A DNA stretch of 64,000 nt from Inquilinus limosus DSM 16000 (GTDB lineage Bacteria > Pseudomonadota > Alphaproteobacteria > DSM-16000 > Inquilinaceae): contig NZ_KE383986.1 in assembly GCF_000423185.1 (NCBI RefSeq), positions 62,001 through 126,000 on the forward strand, written 5' to 3'. The translations under genes and the position numbers were made by a program. The notes beneath the pieces are model-generated. The model was not told the origin of the DNA, did no database searches, and saw nothing but the letters and a program-made list of their open reading frames with translations. Position 1 is the first letter of the stretch. Each line of letters starts with the position of its first letter. This document shows positions 53,474-63,697 of this stretch, in pieces.

Positions 53474-54469
53474 ATGAATGCCAAACTAGCCGCTCTCGGC
53501 GCCGCCGTCGTCGTCGCCGGCCTGGTCCTGGCCGACTCCCTCTACACCGTCAATCAGAACGAGCAGGCCCTGGTGCTGCAGTTCGGCGAGGTGGTGAAGG
53601 TCGAGGACGAGCCCGGGCTGAAGCTGAAGCTGCCGATCATCCAGAACGTGCAGTTCTACGAGAAGCGCGTGCTGGACGTGGATCCGCCGGTCGAGCAGGT
53701 GATCCTGTCCGACCAGCGCCGGCTCGACGTCGACAGCTATGCCCGCTACCGGATCGTCGATCCGCTGCTGTTCTTCCAGTCGGTGCGGAACGAGCAGATC
53801 GCCGGCACCCGGATCAGCAGCTTCGTCAACAACGCGCTGCGCAACGTGCTCGGCAACTACACCCAGCTCGACGTGCTGTCGGAGCAGCGGGGACCGATCA
53901 TGCGGTCGATCCGGGACCAGGTCGAATCCAACGCCAAGCCGCTGGGCATCGAGATCGTCGACGTCCGCATCGTCCGCGCCGACGTGCCGGAGGGCACGGT
54001 GCAGTCGGTCTACGACCGCATGCGCTCGGAGCGCGAGCGCGAAGCGGCGCAGTACCGCGCCCAGGGCGAGGAATACTCGCTGCAGATCCGGTCGCGCGCC
54101 GACCGCGACCGCACCGTCCTGCTGGCCGAGGCGGAGCGCAAGGCGCAGGAGCTGCGCGGCCAGGGCGACGCCGATGCGATCCGGATCCAGGCCGAGGCCT
54201 ACGGCGCCGACCCGCAGTTCTTCTCCTTCTACCGCAGCCTGCAGGCCTACCAGAACACGCTGGGGACGACCGGAACCACGCTGGTGCTGTCGCCGAAGGG
54301 CGATTTCTTCAAGTACTTCAACGACGTCACCGGCCGCGGCCTGGTGCCGGCGGTGACCCAGGAGACCCCGCCCGGCACCAACAACGCGCCGGCTCCGGCG
54401 CCGGCGGTCCCTGCGCCAGCTCCGGCCCAGCCCGAGCCGGCCCCTGCGGCACCGGGTAGCCCCGGCTGA
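53474..54469 (+). CDS. hflC: Protease modulator HflC
   Basis: 331 residues. N-terminal transmembrane anchor (about 3-21), SPFH domain (TVNQNEQALVLQFGEVVKVEDEPGLKLKLPIIQNV), and a helical region ending REAAQYRAQGEEYSLQIRSRADRDRTVLLAEAERKAQELRGQGDADA, as in HflC. A Pro/Ala-rich C-terminal tail (about 295-331) is typical of this group. It partners HflK. degP follows after 93 bases. Confidence 0.96.
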   Translation: MNAKLAALGAAVVVAGLVLADSLYTVNQNEQALVLQFGEVVKVEDEPGLKLKLPIIQNVQFYEKRVLDVDPPVEQVILSDQRRLDVDSYARYRIVDPLLFFQSVRNEQIAGTRISSFVNNALRNVLGNYTQLDVLSEQRGPIMRSIRDQVESNAKPLGIEIVDVRIVRADVPEGTVQSVYDRMRSEREREAAQYRAQGEEYSLQIRSRADRDRTVLLAEAERKAQELRGQGDADAIRIQAEAYGADPQFFSFYRSLQAYQNTLGTTGTTLVLSPKGDFFKYFNDVTGRGLVPAVTQETPPGTNNAPAPAPAVPAPAPAQPEPAPAAPGSPG

Positions 54470-54562
54470 TGGAAGCCCGCATCTCGCCACGATCGGGTGT
54501 ATGATGACCGACGCCGGCTCCTGCATGGGCCGGCGTCGTGCTTTGAGCGAGGGAGAGCGTTC

Positions 54563-56095
54563 GTGACCAGACCGATAGCCCGCCGCCCGATCGCCGTCGC
54601 CCGCGCCGCGGGAGAGACCGCCCTGCTGCGTTGGGCCGCGACGGTGCTGGTTGTGGCGGCCATGCTGATGGCGGCAGCCGCCGCCATGACAGGGACGGCC
54701 CGCGCCGCGCCGGCGCCCGACAGCTTCGCCGACTTGGCCGAGAAGCTGGTGCCGGCGGTGGTCAACATCTCGACCACCCAGAAGGTCCAGGACGGCCAGG
54801 ACCTGCCGGAGATGCCGCAATTCCCGCCGGGATCGCCGTTCGACGAGTTCTTCCGCGACTTCTTCAACCGGCGCGGCCAGGGCGACCGGCCGCCGCGGCC
54901 GCGCAACGCCACGGCGCTCGGCTCCGGCTTCATCGTCCGGGCCAACGGCTTCATCGTCACCAACTACCATGTGATCGAGGACGCCGAGGAGATCACCGTC
55001 GTCCTGCACGACAACACCAGCCTCGAGGCCAAGCTGATCGGCCGCGACGACAAGACCGACCTGGCGGTGCTGAAGGTCGAGACCGACAAGCCGCTGCCCT
55101 TCGTCGAGTTCGGCGACAGCGACCAGCTGCGGGTCGGCGATTGGGTGCTGGCGATCGGCAACCCCTTCGGCCTCGGCGGCAGCGTCACCGCCGGCATCAT
55201 CTCGGCCCGGTCGCGCGAGATCGGTGCCGGGAATTATGACGACTTCCTGCAGACCGACGCCGCCATCAACCGCGGCAATTCCGGCGGTCCGATGTTCAAC
55301 ATGGACGGGAAGGTGATCGGCATCAACACCGCGATCTACTCGCCCTCGGGCGGGTCGGTCGGCATCGGCTTCGCCATCCCGTCGTCGCTGGCCAGCGGCG
55401 TGATCGACCAGATCATCCAGTTCGGTCGCACCAAGCGCGGCTGGCTGGGCGTCCGGATCCAGTCGGTGACGCCGGAGATCGCCGAGAGCCTGGGCCTGGA
55501 GAAGCCGGAGGGCGCGCTGGTGGCCGGGGTGACCGACAAGGGCCCGGCGGCCAGGGCCGGGATCGAGACCGGCGACGTGATCCTGCAGTTCGACGGCAAG
55601 CCGATCACCGAGAGCCGGCGTCTGCCGCGCGTGGTCGCCGACACGCCGGTGGACAAGCAGGTGTCGGTCACGGTCTGGCGCAAGGGCGCCCGCAAAGAGC
55701 TGCCGGTGACGCTGGGCGAGCTCGAGGCGGCGGAGGAGTCCGGGCTCCTGGCCTCGACCCCGGACAGCCAGAGCGACAGCGGCAAGCCGCAGGAGCTTAC
55801 GGCTCTCGGGCTCACGCTGTCGCCGATCACCGATGCGCTGAAGAAGCAGTACTCGCTGGCCGACGACCAGAAGGGCGTGGTGGTCACCGAGATCGCCGGC
55901 GGTTCGCCGGCGGCGGAGAAGGGGCTGAAGCCCGGCGACGTGATCGTCGAGGTCGGCCAGGCCGAGGTGGCCAGCCCGGCCGACGTCGCCAAGAAGGTGA
56001 CCGAGGCGCGCGAGGGCGGACGCAAATCGGTGCTGCTGCTGGTCGAAAGCGGCGGCGACCTGCGCTTCGTCGCCCTGCCGGTCGGGCCGGGCTGA
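54563..56095 (+). CDS. degP: Do family periplasmic serine endoprotease (DegP/HtrA)
   Basis: 510 residues from GTG 54563 (GGGAGAG upstream). Signal peptide or anchor about 20-49 ending TARAAP. Trypsin-like domain with His136 (NYHVI), Asp166 (KTDLAVL) and Ser240 (RGNSGGPMF). Two PDZ domains (about 300-390 and 415-500; RGWLGVRIQSVTP and KGVVVTEIAGGSPAAEKGLKPGDVI). It degrades or refolds envelope proteins. An intrinsic terminator follows the stop. Confidence 0.95.
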   Translation: MTRPIARRPIAVARAAGETALLRWAATVLVVAAMLMAAAAAMTGTARAAPAPDSFADLAEKLVPAVVNISTTQKVQDGQDLPEMPQFPPGSPFDEFFRDFFNRRGQGDRPPRPRNATALGSGFIVRANGFIVTNYHVIEDAEEITVVLHDNTSLEAKLIGRDDKTDLAVLKVETDKPLPFVEFGDSDQLRVGDWVLAIGNPFGLGGSVTAGIISARSREIGAGNYDDFLQTDAAINRGNSGGPMFNMDGKVIGINTAIYSPSGGSVGIGFAIPSSLASGVIDQIIQFGRTKRGWLGVRIQSVTPEIAESLGLEKPEGALVAGVTDKGPAARAGIETGDVILQFDGKPITESRRLPRVVADTPVDKQVSVTVWRKGARKELPVTLGELEAAEESGLLASTPDSQSDSGKPQELTALGLTLSPITDALKKQYSLADDQKGVVVTEIAGGSPAAEKGLKPGDVIVEVGQAEVASPADVAKKVTEAREGGRKSVLLLVESGGDLRFVALPVGPG

Positions 56096-56121
56096 GGTCA
56101 GCCCACCGTCCCGCTGAAGAA

Positions 56122-56149
56122 GGCGCCGCCTCCGCGCGGCGCCTTTTTT
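56122..56149 (+). terminator. Intrinsic terminator after degP
   Basis: GGCGCCGC (56122-56129) pairs with GCGGCGCC (56136-56143) across a 6-base loop, followed by six T. It lies 27 bases after the degP stop and probably ends the hflK-hflC-degP transcript. Confidence 0.9.
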
Positions 56150-56157
56150 GTTTTCCC

Positions 56158-56246
56158 GTAGGTTGGGTTCGCCTCGGCGAACCCAACATTTCTCGGCCGG
56201 TGCGGTATCGGGATGTTGGGTTTCGCGGGTCGCGAACCCAACCTAC
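56158..56246. repeat. Palindromic repeat, family 4 (GTAGGTTGGGTTCGC ends)
   Basis: Terminal inverted repeats GTAGGTTGGGTTCGC and GCGAACCCAACCTAC are perfect. Inside are GGCGAACCCAACAT and ATGTTGGGTTTCGCG. Similar 'TAGGTTGGG' palindromes occur in several proteobacteria. It lies between the degP terminator and the convergent murJ stop. Confidence 0.88.
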
Positions 56247-56252
56247 CCGGCT

Positions 56253-57791
56253 TTATCCCCGCCGGTGCAGCCGCCGCAGATCCTCGCGCCGCAGGGCGCC
56301 GAGGCCGAACAGGGCGGCGAGGTAGATCAGGCCGGCCACCGCCAGCACGCCGAGCACGGTGGCGATGGCCAGCAGGTCCGAGCGGCCGGCCAGGGCCGGC
56401 GCCGCCAGGACCAGCAGGCCCCACAGCGCCGCCGCCATCACTGCCCCGGCCAGCACCATGCGCGGCAGCCGCCGCCGGGCCGCGGCGTCGAGGCTGAAAT
56501 GGCCGCGGCGGTGCAGCACCCAGGCCAGAAGGATGATGTTCAGCCACACCCCGGCCGAGGTGCCGACGGCGAGGCCGACCTGGGACAGGGAGTCCATCAG
56601 CGCGATCTTCAGCCCGACATTCAGCGCCACCGTGGCGACCGCGATCTTGACCGGTGTCGCCGTGTCGCCGCGGGCGTAGAAGCCGGGCAGCAGGCAGCGC
56701 ACCAGCACCACCGCCGGCAGGCCGAAGGCGTAGGCGGTCAAAGTCAGTGCTGACTGATGAGAATCGACAGCAGTAAACCGTCCCCGCTCGAACATCGCCG
56801 CCAGGATCGGCTCGGCCGCCACCAGGAAGGCGACGGCGAAGGGCAGGGTGAGGGCCAGGGTCAGCTCGATCGCCCGGTTCTGACTGGCCAGCGCGCCCTC
56901 ATGGTCGTCGGCGGCCAGGCGGCGCGTCACCTCCGGCAGCAGCACGGTGCCGACGGCGATGCCGATGACGCCGAGCGGCAGCTGGTTCAGCCGGTCGGCA
57001 TAGTTCAAGTAGGATTGCGCGCCGGTCGGCAGCGCCTGGGCGATGATGGTGTCGGCGAAGACGCTGATCTGCGCCATGCCGGCGCCCAGCGTCGCCGGGC
57101 CCAGCGCCCGGAAGAAGCGGCGCACCCCGGGCGACAGCCGCGGCCGGACGAGATTCAGCGACACCCCGGCCCGCCGCATGTCCCATTCCAGGTACAGGAA
57201 CTGCGCGATGCCGGACAGGAACACGCCCCAGGCCAGGGCGTGGCCGGCGGTGGGCAGGAACGGCGTCAGCCCCAGCACCGCGCCGATCATGAACAGGTTC
57301 AGGAGGATCGGCGCGGCCGCCGCAGCCCCGAACCGGCCGAGCCCGTTCAGCACGCCGCCCTGCAGCGACACCAGCGACATGAACAGCAGATAGGGGAAGG
57401 TGATGCGCGTCAGCTCCACCTTCAGGTCGGTCTGCGCCGCCGGGGCGCCGCCCGGCTCCATCAGCGCGATCAGCCAGGGCATGGCGGCCAGGGCCGCGAC
57501 CAGCACGACCAGGAGGACGGCCAGCAGGATCGCCTGCACCTGTTCGGCCAGCGCCAGCGCCTTGGCCTTGCCCTCGCGCTGCAGCGTGGTGGTGAAGGTC
57601 GGCAGGAAGGCGACGTTGAAGGCGCCCTCGGCGAACAGCGACCGGAAATGGTTCGGCAGCCGGTTGGCCAGGAAGAAGGCGTCGGCCACCGGCCCGGCCC
57701 CCAGCACCGCGGCGATGATCTGGTCGCGGACCAGCCCGAGCACGCGGCTGGCGAGCGTCAGCCCGCCGACGGAGGCGATCTTGCGGTACAT
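56253..57791 (-). CDS. murJ: Lipid II flippase MurJ (MviN)
   Basis: 512 residues with 13-14 predicted membrane helices. Conserved start YRKIASVGGLTLASRVLGLVRDQIIAAVLGAGPVADAFFLANRLPNHFRSLFAEGAFNVAFLPTF, here matching the MATE-like MurJ family including the essential Arg residues (RLPN and FRSLFAEGA). It flips the lipid-linked peptidoglycan precursor. Stands alone between two repeats. Confidence 0.96.
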   Translation of the reverse strand: MYRKIASVGGLTLASRVLGLVRDQIIAAVLGAGPVADAFFLANRLPNHFRSLFAEGAFNVAFLPTFTTTLQREGKAKALALAEQVQAILLAVLLVVLVAALAAMPWLIALMEPGGAPAAQTDLKVELTRITFPYLLFMSLVSLQGGVLNGLGRFGAAAAAPILLNLFMIGAVLGLTPFLPTAGHALAWGVFLSGIAQFLYLEWDMRRAGVSLNLVRPRLSPGVRRFFRALGPATLGAGMAQISVFADTIIAQALPTGAQSYLNYADRLNQLPLGVIGIAVGTVLLPEVTRRLAADDHEGALASQNRAIELTLALTLPFAVAFLVAAEPILAAMFERGRFTAVDSHQSALTLTAYAFGLPAVVLVRCLLPGFYARGDTATPVKIAVATVALNVGLKIALMDSLSQVGLAVGTSAGVWLNIILLAWVLHRRGHFSLDAAARRRLPRMVLAGAVMAAALWGLLVLAAPALAGRSDLLAIATVLGVLAVAGLIYLAALFGLGALRREDLRRLHRRG

Positions 57792-57831
57792 CGTCAGGCC
57801 GTGCCTCGGTGATCGCGGCTTACAAACCGGA

Positions 57832-57921
57832 CGTCATGGCGAGCCCCGAAGGGGCGTGGCCATCCAGGGCCGCTCGCACTGGCCCCTGGATCGCCGCGTC
57901 GCTTCGCTCCTCGCGATGACG
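57832..57921. repeat. Palindromic intergenic repeat, family 2 (copy 3 of 3)
   Basis: Begins CGTCATGGCGAGCCCCGAAGG and ends CTCGCGATGACGG, with inner ATCCAGG and CCTGGAT. It lies between murJ and serB, which run in the same direction, so it separates two transcripts. Confidence 0.85.
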
Positions 57922-57931
57922 GCATAGGGAG

Positions 57932-58849
57932 TCAGCCCTGAGAGTCGGTGTCGACGACCACGAACTCCGCCGCGCGGTAGCCCTGCAGGTAGAGCAGGGC
58001 GGTCAGGTCGCCATGGGTCACCGACACGGGCACCGTCTCCCGCACCAGCGGCTTGGCCCGGAAGCCGACGCCGAGGCCGGCGGCCTGCAGCATCGGGATG
58101 TCGTTGGCGCCGTCGCCGACGGTGATGGCGTCGTCGAGCCCGAGGCCGCGCTCGACCGCCATCTCCTCCAGGAAGCTGCGCTTGGCGTCCTTGCCCAGGA
58201 TCGGCTCGCGCACCCTTCCGGTCAGGCGGCCATCGGCCTCGATCAGATGGTTGCCCTCCGACCGGTCGAAGCCGACGGCGGCGGCGACGGGGCGGGTGAA
58301 TGCGTCGAAGCCGCCGGAGACCAGGGCGCAATAGGCGCCGTTCGCCCGCATCGTCGCCACCAGGGTGCGGCCGCCGGGCGTGTAGCGCAGATCGGCCAGG
58401 GCGCGGTCGATGATCGACCGGGGCTGCCCCTCCAGCAAGGCCACGCGCTCGACCACCGCCTCGCGGAAATTGATCTCGCCGCGCATCGCCCGCTCGGTGA
58501 TCGGCACCACCCGGTCGGCCACGCCGGCCAGGGCCGCCAGCTCGTCCAGCGTCTCGGCCTCGACGATGGTGGCATCCATGTCGGCGACCAGCAGCCGCTT
58601 GCGGCGGCCCCGGGCCGGCACGACATTGGCGTCGACCGGCTGTCCGGCCAGCGACAGCCGCACCGCCGCCTGCGCCGCCTTGGCATCGACCCCGGCGAAT
58701 GCGATATCGCAGGCGATGCCGGGGGCCAGCCAGTCGACCGCGCCCGGCGATCCGCCGGCGATCGCCAGCGCGTTGCGCACATGGCGGGTCAGGGAATCGT
58801 CGAGGACCGGCTGGTCCGGGGCGGTGGTGAGGGTGAGGACGAGATCCAT
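57932..58849 (-). CDS. serB: Phosphoserine phosphatase SerB
   Basis: 305 residues. N-terminal ACT-like domain (1 to about 80), then a HAD domain with motif I DMDAT (90-94), motif II ALVSGGFDAFT, a conserved Lys in ILGKDAKRSF and motif III ITVGDGANDIPML. Last step of serine synthesis. A long open frame continues upstream past 58849, but it is the complement of miaA and a repeat and is not part of the protein. Confidence 0.95.
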   Translation of the reverse strand: MDLVLTLTTAPDQPVLDDSLTRHVRNALAIAGGSPGAVDWLAPGIACDIAFAGVDAKAAQAAVRLSLAGQPVDANVVPARGRRKRLLVADMDATIVEAETLDELAALAGVADRVVPITERAMRGEINFREAVVERVALLEGQPRSIIDRALADLRYTPGGRTLVATMRANGAYCALVSGGFDAFTRPVAAAVGFDRSEGNHLIEADGRLTGRVREPILGKDAKRSFLEEMAVERGLGLDDAITVGDGANDIPMLQAAGLGVGFRAKPLVRETVPVSVTHGDLTALLYLQGYRAAEFVVVDTDSQG

Positions 58850-58957
58850 GACGCGGCGCAGCTCCCAAGCTCGGGCCCCGGATATGCCGCAGCGCGGCGG
58901 TGCCTGTCTATGCGCGAAAGGCGCAGGGATGGTTGAGCAGGCGCGGCTCCCCAGCGT

Positions 58958-59091
58958 TGCCTCTCCCGCTTGCGGGAGAGGTCGGAGACGCGAAGCGGCT
59001 CCGGGTGAGGGGAGTTCGTCGAGGGCGGTTCCAGCCCTCACCCGGACGTCCTGGCGGACGTCCGACCTCTCCCGCCCCGCGGGAGAGGCAA
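58958..59091. repeat. Palindromic repeat, family 3 (TGCCTCTCCCGC ends)
   Basis: Ends TGCCTCTCCCGC and GCGGGAGAGGCA are perfect inverted repeats. Internal pairs include CGGGTGAGGGG and CCCTCACCCG, and GAGGTCGGA and TCCGACCTC. A dispersed element just upstream of miaA. Confidence 0.82.
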
Positions 59092-59113
59092 TGCGACGAG
59101 CGGGCGGGTCTCG

Positions 59114-60067
59114 ATGATGGCGGAGAGCGTCATCGTCATCGGCGGGCCGACCGCCAGCGGCAAATCGGCGCTGGCGCTGGATCTGGCCGAGGCGCTGGAC
59201 GGTGTGGTGATCAACGCCGACAGCATGCAGGTCTATGCCGAGCTGTCGATCCTCACCGCCCGGCCGGGACCGGCGGACCTCGCGCGGGCGCCGCATCGCC
59301 TCTACGGCGTGCTGCCGGCGTCGACGCGCTGCTCCGCCGCCGCTTGGTGCGACATGGCGCTGGCCGAGATCGGCCTGGCGCAGAAGGCCGGCAAGCGGCC
59401 GATCGTGGTCGGCGGCACCGGCCTCTATCTGCGTGCGCTGACGGAGGGGCTGAGCCCGATCCCGCCGGTGCCGGAGGAGATCCGCCGCGCCACCGTCGAG
59501 CTGCATGACAGCCTGGGCGGCGAGGCCTTCCATGCCGAGCTGATGCGCTGGGACCCGAAGATGGCCCGGCGCCTCGCCCCCGGCGACACGCAGCGGCTGA
59601 TCCGGGCCTGGGAGGTGATGGTGGCGACCAACCGCTCGCTCGCCGACTGGCAGCTTGAGGCCGGGTCCGGCCCGCCGCCGGGCATGGTGTTCGACTGGAT
59701 CGTGCTGGCGCCGCCGCGCGACGCGCTCTACGCCGCCTGCGACGGCCGCTTCCGCGCCATGGTCGCCGCCGGGGCGCTGGAGGAGGTGCGGGCGCTGCTG
59801 GCGCTGGATCTCGACCCGGATCTGCCGGCGATGAAGGCGGTCGGGGTGCCGGAGCTGGCGGCGCATCTGCGCGGCGAGACCGATCTCGAGACCGCGATCG
59901 CCCGGGCGCAGCAGGCGACGCGCAACCTGGCCAAGCGCCAGACCACCTGGTTCCGCCACCAGCTGCCGGCCGGGAACGCAAGGGTGCAACGCAGCCATGT
60001 CGTCCACGCGCAATATTCGGAAAAAATCACAGCCGAAACTTTGTCTTTTCTTCGCATTTCCGGTTGA
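59114..60067 (+). CDS. miaA: tRNA dimethylallyltransferase MiaA
   Basis: 317 residues. P-loop GGPTASGKSALA (10-19), INADSMQVYAELSILTARP, VGGTGLYLRALTEGL, GDTQRLIRAWEV and the final RNLAKRQTTWFRHQ are all MiaA hallmarks. It adds a dimethylallyl group to A37 of tRNAs that read UNN codons. ATGs occur at 59114 and 59117. The ilvB gene follows after 90 bases. Confidence 0.96.
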   Translation: MMAESVIVIGGPTASGKSALALDLAEALDGVVINADSMQVYAELSILTARPGPADLARAPHRLYGVLPASTRCSAAAWCDMALAEIGLAQKAGKRPIVVGGTGLYLRALTEGLSPIPPVPEEIRRATVELHDSLGGEAFHAELMRWDPKMARRLAPGDTQRLIRAWEVMVATNRSLADWQLEAGSGPPPGMVFDWIVLAPPRDALYAACDGRFRAMVAAGALEEVRALLALDLDPDLPAMKAVGVPELAAHLRGETDLETAIARAQQATRNLAKRQTTWFRHQLPAGNARVQRSHVVHAQYSEKITAETLSFLRISG

Positions 60068-60157
60068 CCTGCCGGAATCCGCCGTCTAGCTTGCCGACCC
60101 TCGTTGATCCCCAACGTTGAACGCAGCGGCCCGGAGGGGGCCGCCACAGAGGTACCG

Positions 60158-61930
60158 ATGTCGACAGAAACGCTGACCGGAGCCGAAATCGTCCTGCGTG
60201 CCCTTCGGGACCAGGGCGTAGAGGTTATCTTCGGATATCCGGGCGGTGCTGTCCTTCCGATCTACGACGCGATCTTCAAGCAGAACGCGATCCGCCACAT
60301 CCTGGTCCGGCACGAGCAGGCGGCGGTGCACGCAGCGGAAGGCTATGCCCGCTCGACCGGCAAGGTCGGCGTCGTCCTCGTAACCTCCGGCCCGGGCGCG
60401 ACCAACGCGGTCACCGGCCTGACCGACGCGCTGATGGATTCGATCCCCATCGTCTGCCTGACCGGGCAGGTGCCGACCCATCTGATCGGCAACGACGCGT
60501 TCCAGGAAGCCGACACCACCGGCATCACCCGGCCCTGCACCAAGCACAACTACCTGGTGAAGGACGCCAACGCCGTCGCCCGCACGCTGCACGAGGCGTT
60601 CTACGTCGCCCGCAGCGGCCGGCCGGGCCCGGTGGTGATCGATCTGCCGAAGGACGTGCAGTTCGCCGAAGGGATCTACACCCCGCCCGAGCATGTCGAG
60701 CACCGCACCTACCGGCCGCGGACCGAGCCCGACCAGGACCTAATCGAGCAGGCGGTCGAGCTGATGGCCAAGGCCGACCGGCCGATCCTGTACACCGGCG
60801 GCGGCATCATCAACTCCGGCCCCGACGCGTCGGCGGCGCTGCGCGAGCTGGTCGAGCTGACCGGCTTCCCCTGCACCTCGACTCTGCTGGGCCTCGGCGC
60901 CCTGCCGGCCTCGGACCCGCGGTTCCTGGGCATGGTCGGCATGCACGGCACCTACGAGGCCAACCTGGCGATGCACGGCGCCGACCTGATGGTCGCGCTG
61001 GGCTCGCGCTTCGACGACCGGGTGACCGGCAAGATCAGCGCCTTCTCGCCGGGGTCGACCAAGATCCATGTCGACATCGATCCGTCCTCGATCAACAAGA
61101 ACGTCCATGTCGACCTGCCGATCGTCGGCGACGCCGGCAAGGTGATCCGGGCGATGGTTGAGGTGTGGAAGCGCCGGGGCTACAAGCCGCGCGAGAAGGC
61201 GATCGCCGGTTGGTGGGGCCAGATCAGGCAGTGGCAGGCGCGCAACTGCCTGCAGTTCAGCCAGGACCGGTCGCCCGACGCGATCATCAAGCCGCAATAC
61301 GCGATCAAGCGCCTGGGCGAGCTGACCGCCGACCGCGACGACGTCTACATCACCACCGAGGTCGGCCAGCACCAGATGTGGGCGGCGCAGCTGATCCCGT
61401 TCCAGAAGCCGAACCGCTGGATGACCTCGGGCGGGCTCGGCACCATGGGCTACGGCCTGCCGGCCGCGGTCGGCGTGCAGATCGCGCATCCCGAGGCGCT
61501 GGTGATCGACGTCGGCGGCGAGGCCTCGACGCTGATGAACATCCAGGAGCTGTCGACCATCGCCCAGTACCGGCTGCCGGTGAAGATCTTCATCGTCAAC
61601 AACTTCTGGATGGGCATGGTGCGGCAGTGGCAGGAGCTGCTGCACGGCGAGCGCTATTCCGAGAGCTACTCCGAGGCGCTGCCCGACTTCGTCAAGCTGG
61701 CCGAGGCCTTCGGCCTGACCGGCCTGCGCGCCACCTGCATGGGCGAGGCCGACGACGTGATCCGCGAGATGCTGCGGATCAAGGGGCCGGTGGTCGTCGA
61801 CATGCAGGTCTCCAAGATGGAGAACTGCTTCCCGATGATCCCGGGGGGCGCGGCCCACAACGAGATCCTGCTGGGGCCGAGCGACCAGGCCGCGAAGCCG
61901 ACCTCGGAGGAGGGGATGGTGCTCGTATAA
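60158..61930 (+). CDS. ilvB: Acetolactate synthase, large (catalytic) subunit
   Basis: 590 residues from ATG 60158, AHAS length. ThDP-enzyme pattern: VIFGYPGGAVLPIYDAI, catalytic Glu in LVRHEQAAVHAAEGYAR, FAD-site region, and the ThDP/Mg motif GGEAS-x-LMNIQELSTIAQYRLPVKIFIVNN. First committed step of valine, leucine and isoleucine synthesis. A GCGGCCC/GGGGCCGC hairpin spanning about 60125-60143 lies in the leader just before the start. An in-frame TTG at 60104 would lengthen the protein through that hairpin and is unlikely. Confidence 0.96.
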   Translation: MSTETLTGAEIVLRALRDQGVEVIFGYPGGAVLPIYDAIFKQNAIRHILVRHEQAAVHAAEGYARSTGKVGVVLVTSGPGATNAVTGLTDALMDSIPIVCLTGQVPTHLIGNDAFQEADTTGITRPCTKHNYLVKDANAVARTLHEAFYVARSGRPGPVVIDLPKDVQFAEGIYTPPEHVEHRTYRPRTEPDQDLIEQAVELMAKADRPILYTGGGIINSGPDASAALRELVELTGFPCTSTLLGLGALPASDPRFLGMVGMHGTYEANLAMHGADLMVALGSRFDDRVTGKISAFSPGSTKIHVDIDPSSINKNVHVDLPIVGDAGKVIRAMVEVWKRRGYKPREKAIAGWWGQIRQWQARNCLQFSQDRSPDAIIKPQYAIKRLGELTADRDDVYITTEVGQHQMWAAQLIPFQKPNRWMTSGGLGTMGYGLPAAVGVQIAHPEALVIDVGGEASTLMNIQELSTIAQYRLPVKIFIVNNFWMGMVRQWQELLHGERYSESYSEALPDFVKLAEAFGLTGLRATCMGEADDVIREMLRIKGPVVVDMQVSKMENCFPMIPGGAAHNEILLGPSDQAAKPTSEEGMVLV

Positions 61931-62010
61931 GGCGCGGACGACGCCCTTCGCCGCGGCCATCCGATCGGGTGGCCGCGACTCTCGTCTCGTGACCTTCCCC
62001 GGATCGCATC

Positions 62011-62535
62011 ATGACCCCGCAGACCCAGATCGCAACCCATACCATCGCCGTGCTGGTGGACAACGAGCCGGGCGCGCTGGCCCGCGTCATCGGCCTGTTC
62101 TCCGGCCGCGGCTACAACATCGAGAGCCTGACCGTGGCCGAGGTCGACGCGGCGCGGGACCTGTCGCGCATCACCGTCGTCACCTCCGGCACGCCGATGA
62201 TCATCGAGCAGATCAAGGCCCAGCTGGACCGGCTGGTGCTGGTGCACAGCGTGCACGACCTGACGCTGGAAGGCCCGGCGGTCGAGCGCGAGCTGGCGCT
62301 GGTCAAGGTCCGCGGCAGCGGCGACAAGCGCATCGAGAGCCTACGCATCGCCGACGTGTTCCGGGCCCGGGCCGTGGATTCGACGACCGAGAGCTTCGTC
62401 TTCGAGGTCACCGGCTCGTCCCAGAAGATCGACGCCTTCATCCAGCTGATGATCCCGCTCGGGCTCGTGGACGTCAGCCGCACCGGCGTCGTCGCCATCG
62501 CCCGCGGGCCCGAAGGGCTGCTGACCGCCGTCTGA
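62011..62535 (+). CDS. ilvN: Acetolactate synthase, small (regulatory) subunit
   Basis: 174 residues. N-terminal ACT domain (HTIAVLVDNEPGALARVIGLFSGRGYNIESLTVA) and the C-terminal ACT-like region with VFRARAVDSTTESFVFEVTG and ALARGPEGL-like AIARGPEGLL. It confers valine feedback inhibition and stimulates IlvB. Gap of 80 bases after ilvB and 88 before ilvC. Confidence 0.95.
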   Translation: MTPQTQIATHTIAVLVDNEPGALARVIGLFSGRGYNIESLTVAEVDAARDLSRITVVTSGTPMIIEQIKAQLDRLVLVHSVHDLTLEGPAVERELALVKVRGSGDKRIESLRIADVFRARAVDSTTESFVFEVTGSSQKIDAFIQLMIPLGLVDVSRTGVVAIARGPEGLLTAV

Positions 62536-62611
62536 ACCATTGCTGCCGGTTGCGTGCGGCCGGCAGTTCCCGTCATCGTAGAGAAAGGCCGGGCCGCCCG
62601 GCCCCGTGTGA

Positions 62612-63643
<1,032 letters not shown>

Positions 63644-63667
63644 TCCCGGCGCGATCCGGAATGGGAA

Positions 63668-63695
63668 GGGGCCCCAGGAGGGCCCCTTTTCTTTT
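63668..63695 (+). terminator. Intrinsic terminator after ilvC
   Basis: GGGGCCC (63668-63674) pairs with GGGCCCC (63680-63686) over a CAGGA loop and is followed by TTTTCTTTT. It ends the ilvBNC transcript. The reverse complement has AAAAGAAAA and could also serve the convergent permease gene in part. Confidence 0.9.
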
Positions 63696-63697
63696 GG

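Noticed and set aside
57932-60013. A 693-residue minus-strand frame containing SerB at its end
   Set aside because: The first 388 residues are antisense to miaA and a repeat. SerB itself starts at 58849 with the expected length.
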